From CAZXFH01 sp964640055 (GTDB lineage Bacteria > Fidelibacterota > UBA2242 > JAFGTP01): a DNA stretch of 39,581 bases. The notes under the pieces are model-generated. The model made no database searches. It was not told where the DNA came from and worked only from the letters and a program-made list of their open reading frames with translations. Below are positions 1 through 8,697 of the stretch, one piece after another; position 1 is the first letter of the stretch; each line of letters opens with the position of its first letter. The stretch covers positions 1 to 39,581 of the forward strand of contig CAZXFH010000030.1 of assembly GCA_964640055.1 (NCBI GenBank), read 5' to 3'. The position numbers and the translations under genes are program-made.

Positions 1-31
1 ATGTTATTTGAATTAAAAAAGTAAGCATTTG

Positions 32-55
32 TACGATTAATAATTTACGATTAAT
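32..55. repeat. Direct repeat upstream of the sigma factor gene
   Basis: The ten-base word TACGATTAAT occurs at 32-41 and again at 46-55, a 14-base period, in the AT-rich leader of the sigma factor gene. Two close direct copies could be an operator or simply AT-rich chance; no known regulator motif is recognised. Confidence 0.35.
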
Positions 56-122
56 TGCAATAGATAAATTTTATTTAAACCAACGTTAATTAAACAAAAA
101 TAATCAACAAATAACGGAAGAT

Positions 123-974
123 ATGGCAAAGAAAGTAAAAAAATCAAATGCAAATAGAGCGTTAGGGGCTTACCTGGATGAAATCTCAAAATATGAGCCT
201 CTTGCACCGGAAAAGGAAGTCGAATTAGCCCAACGGATCAAACAGGGTGACCGTCAGGCCCTGAAGCAGCTGACCGAAGCCAATTTACGCTTTGTAGTCA
301 GTGTTGCTAAAGATTATCAAGGCAATGGATTACCGCTGACCGATTTAATCAATGAGGGCAACTTGGGGTTGATCAAAGCCGCTAAGCGTTTTGACGAGAC
401 CCGGGGATTTAAATTCATTTCCTATGCGGTATGGTGGATCCGGCAATCAATTCTGCAGGCTTTAGCGGAACATTCACGGATCGTCCGCTTACCGCTCAAC
501 CGGGTCGGTACGATCAAGAAAATAACCAAACAGGCCGAGGAACTGGAAAAACAGTATGAGCGTTCCCCCCGCCAGGATGAGATTGCTCGGGGGCTCAAGA
601 TGGATAACCAGGATGTGTCCGATTCCATTAAGATGGCCAAGCGCCATCACTCCCTGGATATGCCTTTTCAGGAAGGAGAAAAAAATTCCCTCTCCGACAT
701 CATAGAGGATACTAAATTACCAACACCCGACCGTGAACTGATGCATGAGTCCCTCAAGCAGGAGATAGAAAACACACTTGAATCACTGAAGGACAAGGAG
801 CGGGATGTTTTAAAAATGTACTTCGGTATTGGGACGGATTATCCCAAGACCTTGAATGAAATTGGGGAAGAATTCAATCTGACCCGCGAAAGAATCCGTC
901 AGATCAAAGATAAAGCCATACGACGTTTGCGGCACCGGTCACGCAGTAAAAAGTTAAGACGCTATCTGGGGTAA
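123..974 (+). CDS. rpoD: Primary RNA polymerase sigma factor (RpoD/SigA type, short form)
   Basis: This is a sigma-70 family factor that directs RNA polymerase to housekeeping promoters. Region 1.2 lies at about residues 12-45. Region 2 follows, with the core-binding and -10 recognition helices (LTDLINEGNLGLIKAAKRFD, then FISYAVWWIRQSI). Region 3 spans about 120-200, and region 4 carries the helix-turn-helix (TLNEIGEEFNLTRERIRQIK) at about 238-258. At 283 residues it lacks the long acidic region 1.1 of proteobacterial RpoD and matches the short primary sigma factors of Bacteroidota and relatives. The ATG at 123 has GGAAG only two bases upstream, an unusually short spacing. The good match to group 1 factors makes an alternative sigma factor less likely. 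Confidence 0.93.
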   Translation: MAKKVKKSNANRALGAYLDEISKYEPLAPEKEVELAQRIKQGDRQALKQLTEANLRFVVSVAKDYQGNGLPLTDLINEGNLGLIKAAKRFDETRGFKFISYAVWWIRQSILQALAEHSRIVRLPLNRVGTIKKITKQAEELEKQYERSPRQDEIARGLKMDNQDVSDSIKMAKRHHSLDMPFQEGEKNSLSDIIEDTKLPTPDRELMHESLKQEIENTLESLKDKERDVLKMYFGIGTDYPKTLNEIGEEFNLTRERIRQIKDKAIRRLRHRSRSKKLRRYLG

Positions 975-1084
975 CACGTTATTAATCATCACCAATAAAT
1001 TTTATCTGTAAAATTCATAATCATGAGAGATGAAATTCATTTCTTGGGGATGGAATTGATTTAAGTTTTCAATGTGGAGGAAAA

Positions 1085-2398
1085 ATGACCATATTTAGTG
1101 ATCGACAGAAGGCGATTGCCGGACACATAGGGCCCGATGTAACCCGTAGTTTATGGAAGGATTGGAAATGGCAACTCAAACACTCCATCCGGGATATAGA
1201 TACCTTCGAAAAATTACTGGAGGTCAAGTTTAATGCCGCCGAAAGAAAGAAACTGGAGGGAACCATTGCCAAATTTCCACTTTCTGTCACCCCCTATTAT
1301 TTATCCCTGATTGATACACAGGATTTAAAAAATGATCCGATCTATAAACAGGCTTTTCCCGATCCGGCCGAACTGATGATTGAAAAGCATGATATGCAGG
1401 ATCCCTTAGCTGAAGACAAAGACAGCCCGATACCCCTTATCACGCACCGCTATCCGGACCGGGTCCTGTTTCACATCAGTAATAAGTGCTCCATGTACTG
1501 CCGCCACTGCACCCGGAAAAGGAAAGTAGGTGATACCGACTATATTCCCAAACGGGATGCTATTAAAGAGGGCATTGAGTATATCGCTAATACACTGCGG
1601 GTCCGAGATGTATTACTTTCAGGCGGTGATCCCTTTCTGTTGTCGGACAATTATCTTGACTGGGTGCTGACTGAATTACGCAAGATTGAACATGTGGAGA
1701 TCATCCGGATTGGAACCCGTACACCAGTGGTATTACCCTACCGGATAACCGATAAGTTGGTAAAGATATTAAAAAAGCATCAACCGCTGTGGATCAATAC
1801 CCATTTTAACCATCCTCGGGAAGTGACCACTTCTTCCCGTGAATCTTTGGCTAAATTGGCTGATGGTGGTTTTCCGTTGGGTAACCAGAGTGTTTTATTG
1901 GCCGGGATTAATGATTGCCCGCGTATTATAATGAATTTGGGACATAAACTGGTACAGAACAGGGTTAGACCTTATTATCTGTATCAATGTGATCTATCCG
2001 AGGGCTTAACCCATTTCCGCACACCGGTGGGCAAGGGTATTGAAATCATGGAAAATCTGATCGGTCACACCACCGGTTTCGCGCGTCCGACCTATGTCGT
2101 GGATGCGCCGAGCGGCGGAGGCAAGATACCCTTAATGCCAAATTACATTTTATCCTGGTCCACCAATAAGGTAATTTTAAGAAATTATGAAGGTGTCATA
2201 ACAACATATAAAGAACCTGATTCTTATGAACCCTATTTCTGCGATCGTAATTGCCAGGAATGTGATCGTCAGTTAAAGTTGACTGCTGCTGATGAAAGTA
2301 AGGCGGTCGGTATTGCGCAATTACTAGCAGATTATGATGAGACCATTGCATTAACCCCGGGAGAGACAGAGCGATATGAACGCAGAAAGGATGAATAA
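1085..2398 (+). CDS. ablA: Lysine 2,3-aminomutase (AblA/KamA)
   Basis: A radical SAM, PLP-dependent enzyme that converts L-lysine to L-beta-lysine. The cluster motif CSMYCRHC places the three iron-sulfur cysteines at C135, C139 and C142. The SGGGK motif puts the likely PLP-binding lysine at K347. At 437 residues it has the N- and C-terminal extensions of true lysine 2,3-aminomutases rather than the shorter EF-P modifier EpmB. A strong GGAGG at 1076-1080, four bases before the ATG, supports the start. It opens a three-gene run with a symporter (5-base gap) and a beta-lysine acetyltransferase. That pairing is the known abl arrangement for N-epsilon-acetyl-beta-lysine, a compatible solute, so salt-responsive expression is expected but not visible in the sequence. 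Confidence 0.93.
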   Translation: MTIFSDRQKAIAGHIGPDVTRSLWKDWKWQLKHSIRDIDTFEKLLEVKFNAAERKKLEGTIAKFPLSVTPYYLSLIDTQDLKNDPIYKQAFPDPAELMIEKHDMQDPLAEDKDSPIPLITHRYPDRVLFHISNKCSMYCRHCTRKRKVGDTDYIPKRDAIKEGIEYIANTLRVRDVLLSGGDPFLLSDNYLDWVLTELRKIEHVEIIRIGTRTPVVLPYRITDKLVKILKKHQPLWINTHFNHPREVTTSSRESLAKLADGGFPLGNQSVLLAGINDCPRIIMNLGHKLVQNRVRPYYLYQCDLSEGLTHFRTPVGKGIEIMENLIGHTTGFARPTYVVDAPSGGGKIPLMPNYILSWSTNKVILRNYEGVITTYKEPDSYEPYFCDRNCQECDRQLKLTAADESKAVGIAQLLADYDETIALTPGETERYERRKDE

Positions 2399-2403
2399 AC
2401 ATA

Positions 2404-3837
2404 ATGCATTTCGTCGATTTCTTTTTATTCGGCCTGTATATGGTGGGCATTCTCTGGATTGGTTTTTATTTTTTAAAAAAGAACAAAGATGCGGAAGATT
2501 ATTATGTTGGCGGGCGTGATATATCGTCCACGCATGTGGGATTATCTATAGTTGCCACTGATGTAGGCGGCGGCTTTTCCATTGGATTGGGTGGCCTGGG
2601 TTTTACCATGGGTATTTCCGGAAGTTGGCTACTATTCACAGGATTGATCGGCGCCTGGTTACTGGCGGTTTTTATTGTGCCTAAAGTCAAAGCCGTAGAT
2701 GTGGATAATGCCATGATGACCTATCCTGATTTTTTACGTTACCGTTTTAATCCACGGGTGGCTTCCATGGCTGCGCTTATTTCAGGGTTGGGTTATCTGG
2801 GGTTTACCGGCGGGCAGGTTTTGGCCGGTTCCAAATTAATTTCCGGCACTATGATTGAGAGTGCCCCCTTTGGGATTGATCCGCTGAAATTTTCACTCTA
2901 CGTAATCGGTGCGATTATTATTGGCTATACTGTAATGGGCGGCTTAAAGGCGGTCATTTACACCGATACAGTGCAATGGATTATTTTACTGTTCGGCCTG
3001 ATTGTTTTAGCCAGTCCGCTGGCCTTGATTCATATCGGAGGCCTTAAAGCCTTGCGTGCTGCTCTGCCGTTAGGGCATTTATCGTTGACCAATATAACGC
3101 CTATGCAATTATTAAATTGGATTATCAAAATCGTGCCTATTTGGCTGGTGGCCATGACTATGTATCAGCGGATGTATGCCTGTAGAGGAGTCAGGGAAGC
3201 TCGTAAAGCCTGGTTTATAGCCGGGCTGTTTGAGTGGCCTGTTTTGGCCTTTATGGGGGCCTTTCTGGGGCTATGCGGCAGAGTTTTATTTCCGGCGGTG
3301 GAATCGGAAATGGGCTTGCCCATGACCATAAAAACGGTTCTGCCTATCGGGGTAACCGGAATAGTGGTCGCCTCTTATTTTTCCGCAATTATGTCCACCG
3401 CAGACAGCTGTTTAGTGGCTTCCTCAGGGAATTTTGTAAATGATATTGTCCAAAAATATTTTTTACCCACTGATTATGGCGATAAAAAATTGATGCGGTT
3501 GTCCCAATTTGTAACCCTGGCGATCGGTTTATTGGCCATTATCATGGCCAGCCAGTTTGAAAAAGTGTTAGATGTTATTTTCTATGCCTATGCTTTTATG
3601 GTTTCCGGGCTGTTCGCTCCCACCCTGGGTGCCTTTTTCTGGCCTAAGGGGACCTCTCAGGGAGCTTTTTGGGGCATGCTCGCTGGTGGCTTTTTATATC
3701 TTATGTTTGTGATCCTAGGCTTTGATACGTTTATGAAATTGGATGTAACCTTTTATGGAATTTTATTATCAGGCCTTGTATTTGTGGTAATGTCACTACT
3801 TTTTCCGGAAAAAAGGGAGATAAGTGCGCATGAATGA
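2404..3837 (+). CDS. Sodium:solute symporter (SSS family)
   Basis: An inner-membrane transporter of the SSS family (TC 2.A.21, LeuT fold), 477 residues, with about 13 hydrophobic segments from residue 3 onward. Near the N-terminus lie YYVGGRDISSTHVGLSIVAT and a glycine-rich stretch. The segment SYFSAIMSTADSCLVASSG, at about residues 322-340, is the TM8 signature contributing to the conserved Na2 sodium site. The substrate cannot be read from sequence. It sits between the two abl biosynthesis genes, five bases after ablA and overlapping the start of ablB. This suggests uptake of lysine, beta-lysine or another osmolyte, but that is inference. The start has no strong Shine-Dalgarno close by, which is consistent with coupling to ablA. 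Confidence 0.9.
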   Translation: MHFVDFFLFGLYMVGILWIGFYFLKKNKDAEDYYVGGRDISSTHVGLSIVATDVGGGFSIGLGGLGFTMGISGSWLLFTGLIGAWLLAVFIVPKVKAVDVDNAMMTYPDFLRYRFNPRVASMAALISGLGYLGFTGGQVLAGSKLISGTMIESAPFGIDPLKFSLYVIGAIIIGYTVMGGLKAVIYTDTVQWIILLFGLIVLASPLALIHIGGLKALRAALPLGHLSLTNITPMQLLNWIIKIVPIWLVAMTMYQRMYACRGVREARKAWFIAGLFEWPVLAFMGAFLGLCGRVLFPAVESEMGLPMTIKTVLPIGVTGIVVASYFSAIMSTADSCLVASSGNFVNDIVQKYFLPTDYGDKKLMRLSQFVTLAIGLLAIIMASQFEKVLDVIFYAYAFMVSGLFAPTLGAFFWPKGTSQGAFWGMLAGGFLYLMFVILGFDTFMKLDVTFYGILLSGLVFVVMSLLFPEKREISAHE

Positions 3838-4672
3838 CCAAATTGTTCGCATCGGGAAATCAAAAAACTCCATTATTCAACATGGGAAGTACAATAACCG
3901 CATCTATCTGATGCGTCTTGCTGAGACCGATTTACCGGATATTTTAGATGAAATGGACCGTCTAGCACAAAAAAACAGGTACACAAAAATATTTTGCAAA
4001 GTTCCCCGGAAAAACAGAACCTGTTTTCTTGAACACAACTATCAAAAAGAAGCCCGGATTCCGCGCTATTATGACGGTCAGGAAGATGTTTTGTTTATGT
4101 CTAAATTTTTAGATCAGAGGCGGAGTCAGTTGCGGGATCAGGAGACTATCAAAAAGGTCCTGGAGACTGCCAAGATCAAGCAGAGTCGGGGAAGGACACC
4201 TCAACTGGATGGGAACTATCATTTTCGAATTGCCTGTGAGGAAGATGCGCCGGCAATCACGGAAGTATATAAAAAGGTATTTGCTACCTATCCTTTCCCA
4301 ATTCATGAAATTAACTATATTAAAAAGACCCTGCAGGCCAATGTAATTTATTTTGGATTATGGGATGAGGAGCAATTGGTGGCCCTTTCTTCGGCTGAAA
4401 TGGACTTTGTTGGTAAAAACGTTGAGATGACCGATTTCGCGACTTTACCAGCCTATCGCGGTAAGGGTTTTGCCTCTTTCCTGCTGGCTAACATGGAAAG
4501 CAAAATGCGCGCATCAGGCTTTAAAACGGCCTATACGATTGCCCGCGCATTATCTTTTGGCATGAACATCACTTTTGCCAAGACGGGGTATCAGTTTGGA
4601 GGCACTCTGATCAATAATACCAATATTTCCGGTAATGTTGAAAGTATGAATATCTGGTATAAGGCTTTATAG
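3830..4672 (+). CDS. ablB: Beta-lysine N6-acetyltransferase (AblB)
   Basis: A GNAT-fold enzyme predicted to acetylate beta-lysine to N-epsilon-acetyl-beta-lysine using acetyl-CoA, the second step after AblA. The GNAT core fills the C-terminal half (about residues 130-275), with the acetyl-CoA loop in LPAYRGKGFASFLLANMESK (R/Q-x-x-G-x-G/A type). The N-terminal half, with KYNNRIYLMRL and a KIFCKVP stretch, is typical of the AblB family. I chose ATG at 3830, ten bases after AGGGAG (3814-3819). GTG at 3824 gives two more residues and is equally in frame. The gene overlaps the symporter stop, so the two are probably translationally coupled. Length (280 residues) fits the family. Confidence 0.88.
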   Translation: MNDQIVRIGKSKNSIIQHGKYNNRIYLMRLAETDLPDILDEMDRLAQKNRYTKIFCKVPRKNRTCFLEHNYQKEARIPRYYDGQEDVLFMSKFLDQRRSQLRDQETIKKVLETAKIKQSRGRTPQLDGNYHFRIACEEDAPAITEVYKKVFATYPFPIHEINYIKKTLQANVIYFGLWDEEQLVALSSAEMDFVGKNVEMTDFATLPAYRGKGFASFLLANMESKMRASGFKTAYTIARALSFGMNITFAKTGYQFGGTLINNTNISGNVESMNIWYKAL

Positions 4673-4779
4673 GATAACTGCTTACAGAAAATTTAATTAT
4701 CAGGATTGAGAACCGCTCTGGTTAAAGCCGGTTGCCCGGATTAATATTTTACGATAAATTATACTGAAAAAGGGATACT

Positions 4780-6414
4780 ATGATTAATCAAATCCGAAAA
4801 ATGCTGCACCAGGCGCTCGGACAACTATCAGTTTCACCTATTCCGGAAATTGAGATTGAGCGTGCGCGTCGGGAAGAACATGGTCATTTTTCCAGTAATA
4901 TTGCCATGCAGCTGGCTGGTGTATTAAAGCAATCCCCGCTATCCGTCGCTGAGGAACTGGTATCCAAATTACCTGCAAAATCAGACAGTATTGAGAAGGT
5001 CACCGTAGCTAAACCCGGCTTCATCAATTTTTTTCTGACCCCTCAGGCTCTCCAGGCTATTTTACCGGAAATAAAAGCAAGGGGCGATCGCTTTGGAAAA
5101 TCTGATCAGGGGAAGGGTAAGACCGCCCAGGTTGAGTTTGTGAGTGCTAATCCCACCGGTCCGCTAACCGTGGGACATGGTAGACAAGCGGTATTGGGTG
5201 ATTGTATTGCCCGTATTTTAGAATGGAACGGATACGCGGTGGACCGCGAATATTATTATAATGATGCCGGGCGACAGATGCGCATACTGGGGCGTTCCGT
5301 CTTTGTACGCTATAAGGAGTTGTTAGGATATGCCGAGCAATTTCCTGATGATTTCTACCATGGCGATTACATTCGGGAAGTTGCCCAGCGAATTGTTGAT
5401 ACATTCGGAGAGAAGTATTTAGCTGATCCGGATCATAAAGTATTTCGTGAATATGCCGAAGCGGCTGTTTTTAAAAATATCAATGCCACCCTGCAACGGT
5501 TAAACATTCGATTTGACCGCTATTATAATGAAAAGAGTCTCTATGAGAGTCAGCGTATCGATCAGGTATTGGAAAAATTAAAGGCAGCCGGCGCCACCTA
5601 TGAGAAGGATGGGGCCGTCTGGTTTAAAGCCGGGGATTATGGAGGCACCGATGACCGGGTTTTATGGAAAAGCGTTGCCGATGAAGCGACTTATCGCTTA
5701 CCCGATATTGCCTATCACGAAACTAAATTTCAGCGAGATTATGATCTGATCGTTGATGTTTTCGGTGCCGACCACCATGCCACCTATCCCGATGTGATTG
5801 CCGGGTTACAGGCCTTGGGATATGATGTGGAGCGGATTAAAGTTATTATTCATCAATTCGTTACTCTGATGCGCAGCGGAAAAAAAGTGAAAATGTCTAC
5901 CCGCAAGGCTACCTATGTTACCCTGGATGAATTGATTGGAGAAGTGGGAAAAGATGTAGTGCGTTATTTCTTTATAATGCGCAATGCGCAGAGTCATTTG
6001 AACTTTGACCTTGATCTGGCCAAAACCGAAGGAGAGGAAAACCCGGTATTTTATCTCCAATATGCCTATGCCCGGATCTGCAGTATTCTGCGCAAGGCCC
6101 AACATCGCGGGGTCGCTAAGAGTGACGCTCCAGATAGCTCATTATTAACAGAACCGGAAACTCTGAACCTGCTCTTCATTCTTAGTGAGTTTAAAGAGAT
6201 TGTGGCTTTGGGTGCGCAAACCTTCGAACCCCAACAGATAACCGGCTATTTACAAAAACTGGCTACAGCTTTTCATAAATTTTACAGTGAGCATCAGGTA
6301 CTTTCAAAAGACGCTCAAAGAACACAGGCCCGCCTGGAATTGGTAGAAGGCGTGCAACAGGTATTAGCCAACGGACTGCGCCTGATCGGCATTACCGCGC
6401 CGGAAAGAATGTAA
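4780..6414 (+). CDS. argS: Arginyl-tRNA synthetase
   Basis: A class I aminoacyl-tRNA synthetase that charges tRNA-Arg. The N-terminal additional domain is at about residues 1-85. The HIGH-type motif appears as TVGH at 130-133 within NPTGPLTVGHGR, the first histidine being replaced by threonine. KMSTR at 371-375 is the KMSKS equivalent. The DALR anticodon-binding domain is at about 425-544 and the protein ends in the usual ERM-type C-terminus. Length 544 is normal. AGGGAT shortly before the ATG supports the start. It follows the abl operon after a 107-base gap and is convergent with the ABC transporter genes. Confidence 0.96.
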   Translation: MINQIRKMLHQALGQLSVSPIPEIEIERARREEHGHFSSNIAMQLAGVLKQSPLSVAEELVSKLPAKSDSIEKVTVAKPGFINFFLTPQALQAILPEIKARGDRFGKSDQGKGKTAQVEFVSANPTGPLTVGHGRQAVLGDCIARILEWNGYAVDREYYYNDAGRQMRILGRSVFVRYKELLGYAEQFPDDFYHGDYIREVAQRIVDTFGEKYLADPDHKVFREYAEAAVFKNINATLQRLNIRFDRYYNEKSLYESQRIDQVLEKLKAAGATYEKDGAVWFKAGDYGGTDDRVLWKSVADEATYRLPDIAYHETKFQRDYDLIVDVFGADHHATYPDVIAGLQALGYDVERIKVIIHQFVTLMRSGKKVKMSTRKATYVTLDELIGEVGKDVVRYFFIMRNAQSHLNFDLDLAKTEGEENPVFYLQYAYARICSILRKAQHRGVAKSDAPDSSLLTEPETLNLLFILSEFKEIVALGAQTFEPQQITGYLQKLATAFHKFYSEHQVLSKDAQRTQARLELVEGVQQVLANGLRLIGITAPERM

Positions 6415-6443
6415 TTCAAATAAATCTGAGAACCGCTGAACGG

Positions 6444-7139
6444 CTACTTTTTTATATGCGGAAAATTATCCTTTAAAATTTCTTCCATTGGTCCGGTAGC
6501 CTGTATTTTCCCTCCATCAATCAAGACCCCTGCTGTGGCGACGTCCCGGGTAAATAATATATCATGGGTTACAATCACAAAAGTGGTTTCTTCTTTTAGA
6601 TCAACCAACCATTCCCCGAATTCGTTAGCGGTTTTTACGTCCAGGGCTGAGGTCGGTTCATCGAGTAACAGGTAGGTGGGTTTTAGTACCAGAGCGCGGG
6701 CGATCGCGGCCCGTTGGGCTTGTCCGCCACTGATCTGGACCGGGTATTGATGGGCCAAAGACTGGATGCCTAATTTTTTCAGGGTGGTCAGGGAACTTTT
6801 TTTAGCCTCATCTTCAGGCAGATCGTAGACCTTTTGGGGGGCCAGCATCATATTTTCCAGCACGGTAAGGTGGGGGAATAAGTATAATTGCTGGAAGACA
6901 ATCCCAATGGATCTTCTGAATTCTGTATCCGGAATATTAAAAATATCCTGCTCGTTGTATAATATTTTTCCATGCTGTGGGCGCAGAAATTTACCGATGC
7001 ATTTTAACAAGGTGGTTTTACCCGAACCGCTTTCTCCCATTATGGCAAAAATATGGGTCTGCGGCAAATCGATTGTTACCTTTTTTAAGGCCTGGGTCCC
7101 GGAGGGATAGGTATAGGATACGGCTTTAATATTGATCAT
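6444..7139 (-). CDS. Polar amino-acid ABC transporter, ATP-binding protein
   Basis: The ATPase subunit of an amino-acid importer of the GlnQ/HisP/ArtP group, 231 residues. Walker A is GESGSGKT at 35-42, the ABC signature is ISGGQAQRAAIARAL, Walker B is YLLLDEPTSALD, and the switch histidine is in FVIVTHD. Its start overlaps the stop of the upstream fused binding-protein/permease gene by four bases (ATGA), so the two are co-translated. It would act on the cytoplasmic face of that permease. The specific amino acid is not evident. Confidence 0.93.
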   Translation of the reverse strand: MINIKAVSYTYPSGTQALKKVTIDLPQTHIFAIMGESGSGKTTLLKCIGKFLRPQHGKILYNEQDIFNIPDTEFRRSIGIVFQQLYLFPHLTVLENMMLAPQKVYDLPEDEAKKSSLTTLKKLGIQSLAHQYPVQISGGQAQRAAIARALVLKPTYLLLDEPTSALDVKTANEFGEWLVDLKEETTFVIVTHDILFTRDVATAGVLIDGGKIQATGPMEEILKDNFPHIKK

Positions 7140-8602
7140 CGCTGAAATCCTCTGGCTTTAATTTTCAATTCCAATCTATCAGAAAGTTTCATCAAAGGAA
7201 AAGTGAAGATGAAGAACATGATAGCAACAATAAAATAATACTTGATTGGATTATAGGTCACACTGATAATGGACTGTGCTTCCCGGATAACCTCGGACAC
7301 CGAGATAATGGCAATCAAAGCGGTATCCTTGATCAGTGCCACCACGGCATTCATCAAGGGCGGGAGGGCAATGCGAAAAGCCTGGGGCCAAACCACATAT
7401 AGAAAGATTTGCAGCTTGGTCAGCCCCAAAGCCCGCCCGGCCAGGGTCTGCCCATAATCTACGGACAACAAACCAGAACGGATGACTTCTGCCATGTAGG
7501 CTGAAGAGTTAACGGTAAGGGTGAAAATTGCGGCCTGAATCGGAGTGAGGGTGATACCGATCTGAGGAGCCCCAAAATAGACAAAAAAGAGCTGGATCAA
7601 TAGCGGTGTCCCCCGGATCAAATCATTCATAGTGCGAACGAAATAATAGACAAAAAGCTCCCGTTTGTTTAAAATGATGCCGAATGGAATAGATAGGACA
7701 AAACCGAGTAAAATAGCACAAAAAGCGACCAGCAAAGTAATACTGAATCCGTTGATCAATTTTTTACCGATCACCCGGGTATGCATCCTAGTGTTCGTCT
7801 CTTTCTCTGTATTTGCTGTTTGACCGAACCACTTATCGTAAATAGCCTGTAATTCACCACTGGATTTCATGCGGGTTAATGCACTGTTAATCTGGTTTAG
7901 AAGACGGGTATCTTCTTTCTTTACCGGAATGGCCATTTTTTCCTGATAGAGCAGATTACCACAGGGGATAAAATCCAGGGCGGCTTTTTTAATCTGGTAT
8001 AGCCCCACCAAGCTATCCGTTACAAAGCCTTGAATACGGTTATTGCGCATATCTTGAAAGATATTGGGAGTACTCTTATAGGGTACAATCTTTATTTCGG
8101 GATGGTTTTCCTGGAGATAGGCCTCATAGGTTTCTCCAATGCCAACCCCCACTTTTTTACCCTTCAGATCCTCAATATTTTGAAATTTATCTCCATTACG
8201 GGCATGGATGAAGAGCTGGGCCCCGGAAACATAATAGGGTTTTGAAAAATTAACCTTTTGTTTACGGGAAGGTGTTATGGCCATGGAACCGATAATAGCA
8301 TCGTATTTATCCACCAGCAGTCCTGCTAGGATACCACCCCATTCCGTGGTAATTAATTGGAGATCCTGGTTTAAATAGTCGGCAATTTTTTGGGCGACAT
8401 CTACATCAAAGCCGATCAGTTCACCTTCTTCGGAATAGAAATTAAAAGGGGGATATTTACCGGTTAAAGCGACTTTAAAGGCCTGTTTTTGAGCATGTAA
8501 AGGATTAAAGACCATCAATAACAAAAGGCACAGAAAGCAGCACAGGATAAATTTATTAGAAAACCTTTGAACCGGAATAGATGATAAAATTGATTTAAAC
8601 AT
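7136..8602 (-). CDS. Fused amino-acid ABC transporter: substrate-binding domain plus permease
   Basis: A single 488-residue polypeptide combines the solute receptor and the membrane channel. A signal or anchor segment lies at about residues 17-38. A family 3 solute-binding domain follows (about 40-265), with GFDVDVAQKIADYL and the ligand-arginine region ITPSRKQKVNFSKPYY. The permease spans about 280-488, with the EAA-type loop AGRALGLTKLQIFLYVVWPQ. Such fusions resemble GlnP of Gram-positive bacteria; most Gram-negative systems keep the parts separate. AAAGGAT precedes the start on the minus strand. The ATPase gene follows with a 4-base overlap, making a complete importer. The substrate is a polar or charged amino acid, possibly lysine or arginine, but this is not proven. 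Confidence 0.92.
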   Translation of the reverse strand: MFKSILSSIPVQRFSNKFILCCFLCLLLLMVFNPLHAQKQAFKVALTGKYPPFNFYSEEGELIGFDVDVAQKIADYLNQDLQLITTEWGGILAGLLVDKYDAIIGSMAITPSRKQKVNFSKPYYVSGAQLFIHARNGDKFQNIEDLKGKKVGVGIGETYEAYLQENHPEIKIVPYKSTPNIFQDMRNNRIQGFVTDSLVGLYQIKKAALDFIPCGNLLYQEKMAIPVKKEDTRLLNQINSALTRMKSSGELQAIYDKWFGQTANTEKETNTRMHTRVIGKKLINGFSITLLVAFCAILLGFVLSIPFGIILNKRELFVYYFVRTMNDLIRGTPLLIQLFFVYFGAPQIGITLTPIQAAIFTLTVNSSAYMAEVIRSGLLSVDYGQTLAGRALGLTKLQIFLYVVWPQAFRIALPPLMNAVVALIKDTALIAIISVSEVIREAQSIISVTYNPIKYYFIVAIMFFIFTFPLMKLSDRLELKIKARGFQR

Positions 8603-8697
8603 GATGGTATCCTTTATAAAATGAAAAACAGTTAATACCCGGGAATTATTGATAACCGCCGGCAGAACAATTATTTAAATATGGAATTATAAGATGG

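Noticed and set aside
1..24. A seven-codon open frame at the very start of the window
   Set aside because: Too short, AT-rich and without visible upstream context; probably chance.
1085..2398. EpmB-type EF-P lysine aminomutase
   Set aside because: The protein is about 100 residues longer than EpmB and is paired with an AblB-type acetyltransferase, which favours free lysine as substrate.
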